Shown piece by piece: positions 20,282 through 50,093 of a stretch of DNA of 64,000 bases. Both the position numbers and the translations under genes were made by a program. Origin of the DNA: Eublepharis macularius (taxonomy: Eukaryota; Chordata; Lepidosauria; Squamata; Eublepharidae); the NCBI RefSeq assembly GCF_028583425.1, contig NC_072791.1:32371368-32435367 (forward strand). The letters run 5' to 3'. Every line of letters starts with the position of its first letter. Position 1 is the stretch's first letter. Below the pieces are notes generated by a model. The model did not search any database and was not told the origin of the DNA. It worked only from the letters and a program-made list of their open reading frames with translations.

Positions 20282-22290
20282 CATGGGTCTCCACTCTTGT
20301 TGAGCTTCTGGGCACTTCTGGAATTTCTAGGAGAGGTGATGGGCACTCCCACAAAATGGCTGCCATCAAGTGCTGGGGTGGATCACAAAACGTTCAGAGG
20401 TTTCAAGCCAGTGATGGAGGTAGCTGTTTCTGAATGAGTGCTCCCTGCGGACACAAAAGTTATGTCTCCTGTGTTCATCTGAAGCACGTCCTGCTTTAGA
20501 GAGGGGGAGGAAAGCCAGGACTAGCTCTTTGCTTTGGAGAAGATGCAAATGGGTGCTAGGAATACCATTGGTTGACACAGCATCAGGGATCATTGCTCTA
20601 TAGCTTAAAGAGAGTTCAAGACCTGCTACTCATTGCATTTAACCCAAGATCACAGATTCATACAGCCCAATCAAGCTGAAGCCAATGCGTTTAGCAATAC
20701 TGGAGTATTCCGTGAATGGCAACATAAATTTAATTTAGCTCGTTACATAAAAAATAATAACCTTAACACTTTTAATCAGCATAAGAGGTTTAGAGATTCA
20801 CAAGTGATTTAAAGTCTGTTGGCCATGGTAGCAACGCATTTGCAATATTGTGCATTAGTAAAATCGCAGGGATTAATTGTGTGTGTGGGGGGGAGACTGT
20901 CTGAAGTATAATAAATGAAATTATATAAAAGAGAACTGTAGAGCTATAGAAGGCAATATAAGAACTGTAGATCTATAGAGGGCAAAACCCTGCTCTCACC
21001 TAAGGACTGGAGAAATTTTCCTCTCAGGTAATAGGCGAGGACTGGGCCCTACGTGAATAGAAAGCAGGCAAGGCTAGCATTCTTGTTGTCAGGCTAATAC
21101 AGCAAGATTATATTGGGTGGGGTGGGGATTATTAGGGAAACAGATTGCAGTGGCTTTTTATGCAATAATAATTTGACCTAACAAAATGCATGGGAAGAAA
21201 GCAGCAACAATCCCTACCCCACCCAAACAGTGAACAGTTACAGATTCCAAGAGAGTAATAAAAAATTAGTAACTTGGCAAGCACTTAGAAATAGCTGATC
21301 ATAACCACCCTTGGCCACTCACACAAAGATGTCTGCATGCAAGAGACATTAAGGCTGCACTCCTAGACATGCTTGACTTAACACTAAGCTCCACTGGAAT
21401 CAGGACTGCTTCCATGTTAAACTTGCACGGGCTTGGCCTGCACGCGTCCATTTCTCTCAAATGGCTGTTCATCACACATGGCTTGGCAAAGCTATGCTAG
21501 GGATAGGCAAAAATTGCCTAATCACAGGTCTCTGCTTTTCCTCCCTGGATTCCAGCTGTTAAATAATCTCTTTAATGACTGCAAAATTATACATACGTTC
21601 CTAATGTGACTACTATGCATTTAATTGCTCAAGTTGCAACAGAATAGGGGTTATGAAATTCTACAATGGATGGTGAGACTGGCCCTGCCGTAATGGGTTT
21701 ATAGAGATGATGACATCTCAAAAAAAGCACAAACCCCCTTAATTATATCAGTGTCTCCACTGGGAGCAATTCTCCCTAACTGGCAAGAACACAAACCTTG
21801 ATGGCGCTAAGTTGTCACTTTTTAAAAGTGAATAGTGAATCATCTTAGAAATTAATTGGCTTAGAATCCATTTGAAGCACAGATGAATTTTGTGCTAGCC
21901 AGAGAATTTACAGTGGTTTGAGTCGTACTGAAGGTCTTCAGCCATCTCATGAGTCACAGCAGCCAGAAATTTATCCTAGTAACAGCTAATTCTAAAAATC
22001 CAACAGTATAAAGCTTTATCTACTCTCCTGCTGAATGCTAACCTCAAAACCAGATGTTTTAATATTTTCTTATTACACCAAGGTTTTAGAGGCTGCCTAT
22101 GGCTTTTGGAGCAAAATTAAAGGGCTAGTTTTATTTAAATAGCCCACATTGGCTTTCTGCCCAGAGCAGTATTCCCAAATTCAGTATGTATAAGACATCG
22201 ATATAGGCATGCTTATCATTTACTTATTGCCACATCATCTGATGACATGCATATGTTAAGCAGCCATCAAGGCCTTCCTTTTCAGTGAAT
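20282..22290. other. Intergenic, repeat-poor
   Basis: No SINE or LINE signature, transposon end or exon could be recognised over 2 kb, unusual for this window. A fragment near 21350-21420 (GGCTGCACTCCTAGACATGC) may be a decayed half of the short palindrome family described at 31361. Confidence 0.5.
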
Positions 22291-22490
22291 GGCAGTGTGG
22301 AGTAGCGGCTAGAGCATTGCACTAGAATCCAGGTTCAAATTCCGACCCTGCCAAGAAAGCTTGCTGGGTAACCTTGGGCCAGTTACACACTCTCAGACTA
22401 AGCTACTTACAGGGTTTTTGTGAGGATAAAATGGTGGAGAGGAGAATGACCAACTGCTTTCAGTCTCCACTGAGAACAATTAATTTCATC
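22291..22490 (+). repeat. tRNA-derived SINE
   Basis: A tRNA-like head (GGCTAGAGCATTGCACTAGA, B-box GGTTCAAATTCC), then the core GAAAGCTTGCTGGGTAACCT, then CAGGGTTTTTGTGAGGATAA. The LINE-like tail is degraded. Confidence 0.8.
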
Positions 22491-24341
22491 TCACATTACC
22501 CTTTTCCAAAGGAGGCAGTTCACACACTCAGCAGTGAATCAGAGTGATGCCAACAAATGACGACACATGGAGTGAATCAATCCCAAGTACAATTACAACT
22601 ATGTAGAAATGGCAAGGGATATTACCATTTTATGGGTAGCGGGATTTCAAAGTTCTCACCTCAAACAAATGTTTCCTGCTTGTGGAAAATTAGCATGTTA
22701 TGGAGGATTTCAGTCTAGCTTTCTCCTTAACATGCAAGCTTTCCACGAGACAAACAGTTCTTTTTAAAAAAAATATGGGAAAGGATAGAAACATGCAACA
22801 CACCATTCAATAAAGGCTGTACCATATTTGCATACATTTCAACTGTAAAGAATTGAGAAAACTTTTACCTGTGCACCAAGCTTGAATGAGAAACATCCTT
22901 AGTAACCATCATGAAATGTGATAAAACTCTGTATACTCATGAAAGTGAAATAAGATTTTTAGAAAAGTTACAAGATTGGGTTTTTTTGCTGGAAGGTTGC
23001 TTTTTTATTATTTCATTGAACAGATAATGATATGTCTATATTGTTGAACTTCTTGAAACCCACACTAAACTTTTTTTTTTTTTTGCAATATGTGAGGTCT
23101 AAAATGAAAATACAGTTCAGCTACAATAGAAGTGTTTGAACAGCTCTACAGCATCAGCTTGATGGTGGTTGCTTTTCCTGTTCTCTTTCAAACTCTCTAG
23201 CTTTCTACTGACACCAAGAGAAGAAAGAATTGATTGAAGGCTATAAAATACTTCCTTCTTTTCCGAATAAAATTTATATTAGCACAAAGAGGTGTGGACT
23301 TCTGGGAACAGTTTTCAGCCCAAGTGTTCTTTACAACTGGTTAACAACTACTTTTAGAAAAGTAAAGTTATACAACAGAGTAGCAGGACTATGAAACCTT
23401 GCTAAACAGCCAAAAATGATCTGTCTGCATGTTATGGATTTAAAAACATAGAAGAAAAGTATCTAGTTGCAACAAGCAATGATAGTACACATAAGTCAGG
23501 GCTGAGCATTACTGTGCAGAGCTGGTACAATCCTAATTTGTCTACAGACTTTTGAAATAGCTGTAAAATAGACTCAAAATGGAATTTTAAATGCTCATCT
23601 TCTTCTAAAGATCAACAGTGTCCTTTTCCAACATGGTATCATGGCTAAGAACGCATTGAAGTCTACTGATCAAAAAGCATTTCTCAGTGCAGAAGACCAC
23701 TTCAGGCCTTTCTAACTCACCCCTTTAAGATGCCACAGGGCTCTTTGTTGTATCTGCTACAACAAAGCATAGCAAATTAAAGTACAAAAGTGAAGTATAT
23801 GAAGTACAGCAAACTCCTCTGGAATTTTCCTGATAAAGAAAATATTGGCAAAGCCAAGCCAATTTTAAAGTGTATGTTAGAATAAAGTAAAATCTTTTAG
23901 AAGGAAAAAAAATGCTATTCTAAGTTGCATTTCAATTTTGAAAATTATCCTTTACAGTCACTGGAAAAGTTTGCAGTAAAGATCATTAAACAATGGAAGG
24001 TTCTTGGTTACAACTTGATGTATTCTAGATATAGCCAGAAATAAAGGAGAACAGTTAATGGATTTGAACAAGATCATAAAGGATGTCTTGTCAGCTAAAC
24101 ACGCCTCAAAGACAATCTAGGGACCCAAAGTAGAAAACCTTTGAGAGAAACACGAAACAAAGCGGTAATACAATTGCATGGCCTTGAATACATTAGAAGA
24201 GTCAGCTAACCAGTATCAATAGAGATCAGGTGTTGAGGCTCAGGTACAGAGATAAGTCTGAAAATGGCAAGAATATCCAACTTCACAACTGTGAAGATAT
24301 GATTCAAGGATGGGTATATTGGTTGAGGGCCAAAAAGATAT
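22491..24341. other. Intergenic, repeat-poor
   Basis: Long AT-rich sequence without recognisable repeats or exons; poly-T near 23071-23084. With 20282-22290 it forms the longest stretch without an assigned repeat in the left half. Confidence 0.5.
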
Positions 24342-24353
24342 TCTTATGTATGA

Positions 24354-24623
24354 TCAAAAAGAGTCCAGTAGCACCTTTAAGACTAACCAATTTTATTGTA
24401 GCATAAGCTTTCGAGAATCAAGTTCTCTTCGTCAGATGCATGGTACAGAAACTGGTCAAATATAGAAGAGGAGGGGGGAGAAGGGGAAGAGAGAGAAGAT
24501 GCATCTGACGAAGAGAACTTGATTCTCGAAAGCTTATGCTACAATAAAATTGGTTAGTCTTAAAGGTGCTACTGGACTCTTTTTGATTTTGCTACCACAG
24601 ACTAACACGGCTAACTCCTCTGC
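24354..24623. mobile_element. Penelope-like foldback element with 12-bp target duplication
   Basis: Near-perfect inverted arms (24354-24440 and about 24499-24585) contain AGCATAAGCTTTCGAGAATC. They are separated by a purine-rich spacer of about 58 bases. A tail containing CAGACTAACACGGCTAACTC is present only on the right. TCTTATGTATGA is duplicated at 24342-24353 and 24624-24635. Confidence 0.82.
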
Positions 24624-24957
24624 TCTTATGTATGAGAAACTTATAATCAGTAGTTTTATCTAGAGCAAGATAAAAAGTAACAAGAATGAACTAACATTTT
24701 TTTATGTATTTTAAAAAGGCATTTCAAGTATAGGTAACCTTGTATGGTATTTGCAGTTAAGATAAGGGGTTAGACAAGAATGTGCACCCTTATCAAACGG
24801 GACTGTAAGCTATTGTTGAGATTATTTTAACAACCTATAAACACAGGAAGTTGAATTGATGAGGAATTTTCTAGAAGGGCCTCCTTGCTTGTGACCTGCT
24901 TCTTTAGGGTAAGAAACTTCTATGGATTCATGTAATTAATTGCTTTCATTTAATGAT

Positions 24958-25520
24958 CTACTAGCTTGATGCCCATGCTTTGCTACGGTATTTAACTACT
25001 TTAAATCCAGTTATAATACTTACAGGTATGTAACATTTTTCTGTTGGGGGGCTGGGGTTTGCGTTGGTTTTGTAGTATAATAGCTACTCTCTGTCACCTC
25101 TTTTTAATAGGTGACAGGAAAGCCAGGCCCCACAGGGAAATTGGCAACCCTAGAGGGGAAGACTGGGAGGTCAATTTTTACTTCAGGACACATTCAGTGA
25201 CTCCCAACAACAACGGTATACTCTAGAATGTTGGGGAGAAGACCAATCAGGCCTCATATGCAAATGACCTCAGGGAAGAGTGGCAGTTGGCGGTGGGGGA
25301 GGGAGCACCCTGCCAGCCACACAGGGAAGCTGTATTCCTATGGAAAAACACATTTTACCCCTTTTTACCCCCTTAGGGGGCGAATTTCTTAAAATCCCTT
25401 CTTACTGAGTCTCTACATCACAAAAGGAACCTTCTCCCCAAATTTCATGTTTCTAGGTCCAGGAATTTGGGCTGGGCGTTGATGAGTCAGTCAGGACACT
25501 TGTCTTTATATATATAGATG
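24958..25520 (+). repeat. Unclassified dispersed repeat, longer copy
   Basis: Begins ACTAGCTTGATGCCCATGCT, shares the TAACTACTTTAAATCCAGTT block with 15720-15880, and ends near TCTTTATATATATAGATG. No coding capacity is seen. An RTE-derived or Helitron-like origin is possible, but nothing here decides it. Confidence 0.65.
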
Positions 25521-25725
25521 TAGGAATGGTACCACACATGGTATGTCCATTAAACTAATGCTGAGAATGCTGAATAATTATGTTTTAATAAAAACTTAGA
25601 ATGGAAGCAGAAATTCTCCAATAGTATTTACTTGTGTATTACACCTGCTAACGGACCTAAAACGTTACTGAGGTATACCTCTTGCCAGGAATTAAATGAT
25701 CTGATATAGGAAAACTAACTAGATG

Positions 25726-26179
25726 TATTGTCGAAGGCTTTCACAGCCGGAGAATGATGATTGTTGTGGATTTTCCGGGGTGTATAGCCGTGGTCTTGGC
25801 ATTGTAGTTCCTGACGTTTCGCCAGCAGCTGTGGCTGGCATCTTCAGAGGTGTAGCACCAAAAGACAGAGATCTCTCAGTGTCACAGTGTGGAGAAGATG
25901 TTGGCAGGTAATTTATATCTACTCAGGAAAGTGGGTTTGGGCTGAGTCATCCTGTAGGAGTTCCACACCCTGGGAAACTCCTACAGGATGACTCAGCCCA
26001 AACCCACTTTCCTGAGTAGATATAAATTACCTGCCAACATCTTCTCCACACTGTGACACTGAGAGATCTCTGTCTTTTGGTGCTACACCTCTGAAGATGC
26101 CAGCCACAGCTGCTGGCGAAATGTCAGGAACTACAATGCCAAGACCACGGCTATACACCCCGGAAAATCCACAACAACC
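25726..26179. mobile_element. Penelope-like foldback with about 200-bp near-perfect hairpin
   Basis: Arms 25761-25964 and about 25972-26177 are almost exact reverse complements around a spacer of about 7 bases (ACACCCT). An extra terminal segment TATTGTCGAAGGCTTTCACA lies only on the left. The duplications are AACTAACTAGATG (25713-25725) and AACTCACTAGATG (26180-26192), with one difference. It is the same family as 8503-8794 but longer and inverted. The high arm identity suggests it is relatively young. Confidence 0.85.
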
Positions 26180-26192
26180 AACTCACTAGATG

Positions 26193-27370
26193 CTTAGGGC
26201 TTTTAAAGTGTATGCCTGTATTTGAATCAGGCCTGGCCAGAGTCACCCAGAACAGATGCTTCCACTTATTGACATTCAGATATTTTTGTATAGGTACTGA
26301 AGCAACTGGAAGTGGGCAAAATTGAGCAACAAAGAGTGAACGAATTTACTTGCTAAAGTACTGGAAACTTCTAGACACACCCATCTTAAAGGGTGATTTA
26401 CAGAGAGTTAAAATAAAAGCACATACCCAGTATCAAACTGCCCTAGAAATTAATCTCATGTTCTGCTTGCTTAAGGCCAGACTACACAATAAATTTTTAA
26501 CAAGTCAGATCTGGGTTCCCCACAGCTGTGAACATTGTCTTAAAAGTCTGCAGGGGCCAGATTTGGCATAGGATTGCAGGGAGTGGGGAGGCAAGAGCCC
26601 CTCTTTACCCCACACCAGAGTCTCAAGCCAAATCGGATCCCCACAGAATTTTAAACCAGTGTTTCCTGCAGCTGTTGTGTAGCTGTGGAAAAAGCAAGGT
26701 AGGTCAGGGATTTGTTAAAAACATATTCTGGCACTTGGACAACGTATGCCAAGTTGGTGACTGGACCATAGGATAGTGAAAGGATGCCATTTGATCGTCA
26801 TCATGCTACCAAGATGTGTACTGCATGGTCTGAATTTGGATCAATAGTCTCAAATGGTTTTAGAACATGGTTACCTACACAGTCTACTCACTAACGATCA
26901 CTCTCATGGGAGGAGCAGTCTGAAGCATAGTTTTATCTAATTTGGCCTGTGAACCTCCAAGAGTCTGCACTAGAATAACACCATTCACAGGAAATTGATT
27001 TTGAGAGAACATCTTCTACCACTCTGGTCCTTGGGAGACGGCTGGGATATAAACAGAAGCCAAATAATTTCGTTCTCAATTTATAGCCCACCATGTCCTT
27101 CAAAAATAGAAGAGTAGCTAAAAACAAAATTCAATCCAATCAATAAGTTACAACAGAAGATAACAAACAATAATCACAACTTCATAACACCAGCAGATCC
27201 TAATCAAACCTGTAAGTCTGGGATAAAAAAAATTGCATCACACCAAATGTTTGCTGGGACTATTTAGCTTTAAGAGTCCTCTTAAATCAAGTATAGATAA
27301 AAGGATGTCACAACATAAAGCTTATTTCTGGTACCTGCAATTTAGTCATGAGGTCTCATGCAATACAATA
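26193..27370. other. Intergenic, nothing recognised
   Basis: Open frames at 26350-26776 have no family motif. I see no transposon ends or SINE heads. Confidence 0.45.
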
Positions 27371-27790
27371 AACAAAGCACTGGCTCCCAATCTGTTTCCG
27401 AGCACAAATGGTGCTGGTGCTGATCTTTAAAGCCCTATATAGTTTGAGATCAACATACCTGCCTACTCCCTTATGAACCTACATGACCACTGTGGTCATC
27501 TTCAGAGGCGGCAGCTCAGAGAAGGGCCTTCTGATTTAGTGGTACCAAAACTCTGGAATTCTCTCCCCAGGGAGATTCACCTGTTCCCGTTAATGGGTGA
27601 AGGCTTTGTTTAGCTTGTTGTTTCCTTCAGCGATCCCTCAGTGTTTTAACTGGTTTAAAATTGTTTTAATGATGCATTTATGTACCGTTTTAGTTGTTTT
27701 TAAGATGAGATTTTAATTGATATATTTTTAATGTGTTAGCCACATGGTAACCCTATGAGGGCCTAAAGGTAGGGAAAAAAATCTTGTTAA
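27371..27790 (+). mobile_element. L2-like LINE 3' end
   Basis: Reads through the last ORF2 segment (HWLPI-like ACTGGCTCCCAATCTG, then CTTTAAAGCCCTATATAGTT and TGGAATTCTCTCCCCAGGGA, encoding W-NSLPxE), then a TTTTAA-rich 3' UTR ending in AATAAATAAATAA. This is the normal end of squamate L2 copies. Confidence 0.75.
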
Positions 27791-27882
27791 TAAATAAATA
27801 ATACAATTTCCAGTTTCAAAATAATTTTGACCATTGTTCTTTTTAACCTCCTTAAAGTTATTGCTTTGCTACCAAAACATGA

Positions 27883-27904
27883 CTCTCTCTCTCTCTCTCT
27901 CTCT
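27883..27904. repeat. (CT)11 microsatellite
   Basis: Uninterrupted CT dinucleotides. Confidence 0.9.
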
Positions 27905-28289
27905 ATAAAGAAATATAGCATTCGCTTGTTTTGCATTCATAATGTTGCTGTCCAATAATGTATGTCCATTCAAAAGTCAATTCCATTAAGTTCAATGGAC
28001 TTACCTCGAGAACATGCGCGTAAGATTGCAGCTTTAATCCCAGTGGAGCTACCGAAGATGACAGCAGGATGGGGGGGGGGGGGTAAGGGATTGGGCTAAA
28101 GGAGTACAAGGCATACAATGGCCTTCTCAAATTAAGGGGATCTTGTTTTTCTTGGCTGGCTGAAAGTTCACCTTTCCATACATGCTGTTTCAGTTCAAAG
28201 AAATGCAGCAGGTACATTTAAATACTAGCTACATTTCTAGAAATTTTTAAAAGTCATAACGGAAAGCTACATACACACACAAACAAGCA

Positions 28290-30165
28290 GGGGACCTGCA
28301 AGGACTTGTGGGGGGCATCTCATTTTCCCTTCCCCTGTTAGCAGTCAAACTTGCCCTCGCAACATTATGAAGGCTAATGAATATGGCTATGCCATAAGCC
28401 CCTTCTCCGAATGTGTTTTAAACACAAAATGCTCCCCAAGCAGGCAGAAATATGGAAGCCAGATCCCAGCTGAATGTACTAGCAGGAGATGTCAGGTGAG
28501 GCCAGCTCTCATCCCCCCCCCCCGCCCACCACACACCACAGAGATGTGCATGGATCCTAAAGACAAAGGGTCCTCCTGGAGTTCCTGAATTAATTCTCTC
28601 TCCGCCATAGCTGCGTGTATGCTCTCAGATCCAGCATTCACCCTCAGGCCTCCGTTTGAGCTCTTCCGCATTGACGTGCTGGTCGCTTAATGCTCTCTCT
28701 CCCAGACACCCTCTTCTGGATGGTAACTATCACCCAATCCCTCAAACTCTATTCAGTTTTTACCACTGCTTTCTAGTTAGCTCTGTGAGTGTTGTGTGCA
28801 TTTGGCATGCTGTTCTTTGTTATTTTCAATTTTTAAAAAACCCTTTTTGATTGAAACATCTGTCTGGTTATTGAAAAAGATCTCAAGCCAGGACAATCCT
28901 TGTATACACAGATGGAGATCCCGTAGTTACCCACCTCTTGCTGCCTCTTCTTGTATGCTAATTCCCCCAACTTGCAAGAAGACCTCCTCACTGGTAACAT
29001 ACCCCACTACTGCATGTTGCTGGCTACTGGGCATGCCTAGTTGCACAGTGGGGAACCCACAAAGATTTGTGGGGGAACCTCATTTCCCTCTATAACCCCT
29101 TTCCCACAAAACTACTTCTTTCCCTCTTCCTGGCAACCCCCATATGAACCCCCATGAATTTACATCATTTTTCTCTATTTCATGTCTCCTCACAGGAACC
29201 CTGTAAAGTTAGTCTGAATGTGACTGGCCGAAGATCACCCAGTGAGTTTCCACAGCAAAGTGGAGATTATTTAAACATGGGTCTCTCACATCCTAGTCTG
29301 AAATTAATCACTATAAAACAGCGTCTTTAATGGGGTGTTGAACAGCACTGAACAACCAGGACTGGGCAAGTCATGCAATTGCATGAGTGGCAAATTGCCT
29401 GGTGTTTGCTACCAGTCCTGACCCTGATGAATACTCCCTTAAAGGCCAAAACAGCCATGGAAAGGGCCCCTCCTCCTCCCTTTTACTTACAGAAACCAGG
29501 GTTACAAGGCTGGCAATATTGTTGTGGTTACCTAGCAACAGATACTGGTGGCATTTGTTTTTTTAAAGCTACAGGTGCTGCTTTAATTATTTTGGGAAGT
29601 TTAATCCCTCACCCTGGTGTGTATACAACTTCCACAGGTATATAGAAAGATATGTCTTGTCTGTTCACGGCTCCAATATCTGCATTTAAGCATTCACTGC
29701 TTTGACCATGCTGACAATTAAATATATTGACAAGCCAGAGACAGATGAGGACTTGCAGGGGAAGAATGTCTTTCCCCCCTCCCCCTCTATTTCTTCTTTC
29801 CCTTCTCTGAAAGCCCTCATAGCCTCTCCCCGTTTCCTCTTCCTTGTCAACTCCCCACCTACCAGCCAACCCATCTTTATCTGCCTGTTTTTAGCTTTCC
29901 CTCCTTCCCTTCCCTGGCAGCCTCTACCTGAGAAAACTATGGCCCAGTTGCATGGTGCTGGCCACTGGGCTCAGCCCAGTTGTGCACTGCCGGTGCAAAT
30001 ACAGCTGCATGATGCGAAACCGGTAAGGACTTGAATAGGGCACCTCACTTTCTCCTTTATCTTCCCATTTCCTTATTCCCTCCTTCTGGCAACCATATCC
30101 TCACTTTTCCTTGTTTCCTTCTCTCCTTCCTGCCCAACCACCAAATTTTTATCTGTCCTCACTTT
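28290..30165. repeat. Region with several related pyrimidine-rich repeat units
   Basis: Variants of AAGGACTTG followed by a GGGGCA/ACCTCATTTTCCC block and a C/T-rich run occur near 28298, 29052, 29745 and 30020. Two of them are preceded by TGCTGGCCACTGGG-like sequence (29012, 29957). The units may be parts of one dispersed repeat inserted or duplicated repeatedly. SINE fragments (29185-29325, minus strand) lie between them. No exon is seen. Confidence 0.5.
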
Positions 30166-30397
30166 CATTTATTATTTCATTTATATCCCACCTTTCTCCA
30201 CAATAGTGACCCAAAACAGCCTATACAATTCTTCTCTCTTCCATTTTATCCTCTCAAAAACCATGTGAGGTAGGTTAGGCTGAGAGAGCGTGACAGGCCC
30301 AAGGTCACTCAGTGAGCTTCTACGGCGGAGAGGAGACTGAAACGTGGGTCTCCCAAATCCTAGTCTGAAATTCAAATGACTATACTACACCTGGTTT
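30166..30397 (-). repeat. tRNA-derived SINE
   Basis: Minus-strand copy: tail side TATATCCCACCTTTCTCCAC, core CCAAGGTCACTCAGTGAGCT, B-box region near 30340, and head ending at about 30395. Same family as 35655 and 36060. Confidence 0.85.
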
Positions 30398-31002
30398 TTG
30401 TGGGGTGGCTGCTCTTGAACAGTAGCAGCAGCCTGGCCTGACTGAGTCATGTAAGTTGTGTGATAGCACAGCTGTTCAAGTACTTGCTGTTCCCCCACTT
30501 GTACCCCTCTAATCCAATTGACTTCAATGGACTCAGAAGAGTATAACTTTGCTTATGATGACACTGTGAAAGCCTGAATTACCAGAGGAGAGCTGTTTGA
30601 GAAATGAAGACAAGAGAGGTCATATTTAACAACATACAGTATATTTAAAAGTTAATTCTTTCCTCTCCCACCACCTACCAAGGATAAAGATAGAAATAAA
30701 TATAATTACACAGCCCCAACACAGAAAGTGACAAATGGGAAAGGGGAATAAAATATAACAACAGAAAATTTACTACTTTTTTGTATCTAGTATACATTTT
30801 TTTAAAAACAGAGGGTTCTGGCCCTTTTATGTAGTTCCATCTTTTAAACAAAATAGTCACTATTTAGTTAGGCAAATTTTGTTCTCATGCCAGTTACAGC
30901 CCATAGGAATTTACTTCCTGCCCTTTTCTGTTTTCCTTTTTAAAAAGCAGGCCTACAGTTGATACAATTTTTTTTTAAAGAAAAAACCCTAAATGAACAT
31001 AT

Positions 31003-31008
31003 TTTATT
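31003..31008 (-). terminator. CPSF2: Candidate CPSF2 polyadenylation signal
   Basis: TTTATT on plus is AATAAA on the minus strand, about 945 bases after the CPSF2 stop. A T-rich stretch follows in the direction of transcription. Other AATAAA matches lie at 31045-31050 and 31829-31834, so the used site is uncertain. Confidence 0.4.
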
Positions 31009-31360
31009 GGAAATAATCTTGGTTTTGGTAATATAATCTGCGTGTTTATTTTCCTCTCCTTGGAAGCACTACAAAAAGTAATTAAACAACACTGTTGCCA
31101 GCAACAACCTGAACTTACAGGTTCTTTAACCCTCGCAGCAATATGTTTCAAGGTAGAGCTTGGACTTCCACAAAGAACTCCATGGCCCTAAATCAATGTC
31201 CTCCCCCATTCATATCAATGGAGGGAACAAATCCATGTGTGCAATTCTTTATATACCTCTAGTCTGGGGTAACTGTACTGCACGTAAATAAGTGGCTGAA
31301 TTGCTTCACAAAACTGTGACGGAAAATACCTTGAGAAACATCAGCAAAAAAGTACTTTTA

Positions 31361-31448
31361 CAGTGAAATCCTAAACAGAGTTATTCCAGTCTAAGTCCAC
31401 TGAAATAAACTGGCTTAGACTGGAGTAACTCTGCTTATGATTTCACTG
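31361..31448. repeat. 88-bp palindromic element in the CPSF2 3' UTR
   Basis: CAGTGAAATCCTAAACAGAG at the left is matched by CTCTGCTTATGATTTCACTG at the right, around a centre near ACTGAAATAAACTGG. A second copy lies at 43245-43330. If transcription runs to the signal at 31003, this hairpin is in the CPSF2 3' UTR. Confidence 0.8.
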
Positions 31449-31951
31449 CTAGTTTCCTTGTAATTCCCTACATCCACATATATAAGAAACAATTACAATT
31501 ATAAAATGTATGTTAATTTCCAGACTAAACAACCACTGAGAAGACAGTAAATGTTAATGGAATTTGTTTTTTCCAAAACAGCAATGAATCTACATTTCCC
31601 CATAATAATGAGGTTTGAAAGGAAATAGTTTTAATTCAAAATAAGAAAACTTTACATATACACATGTTGTGTTCTTATACGTAACCTTTAGATCAGATCT
31701 TATGAGAATATTGATAAAGGAAAGGCTGGGGGAAAAAAACCAACCTGCAAGAGATACTTTGGAACCCAAAAGTCCTGTATTATTTTGAAAATTAAATTGG
31801 TGGAATGTATGTGTTACCTTAGCTGTCATTTATTCAATTAGACATTAGGTTTTTCTGCTGGAAAATTGACAACAGACAGTCATTATCTTATAAATGTGGC
31901 TACGAACACATGCCTTAAAAAAAAATTCACATGTATTATATTTACAGTTCT

Positions 31952-50093
<18,142 letters not shown>

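Noticed and set aside
22291-22370. Possible functional tRNA gene
   Set aside because: A- and B-box-like sequences occur, but the cloverleaf does not close and the sequence continues into a SINE core. The same applies at 4050-4110, 16550-16611 and 62039-62110.
1-31000. Exons of SLC24A4, expected on this side by synteny with human
   Set aside because: No segment resembling its conserved alpha-repeats or flanking exons was seen. The gene probably lies further left, outside the window.
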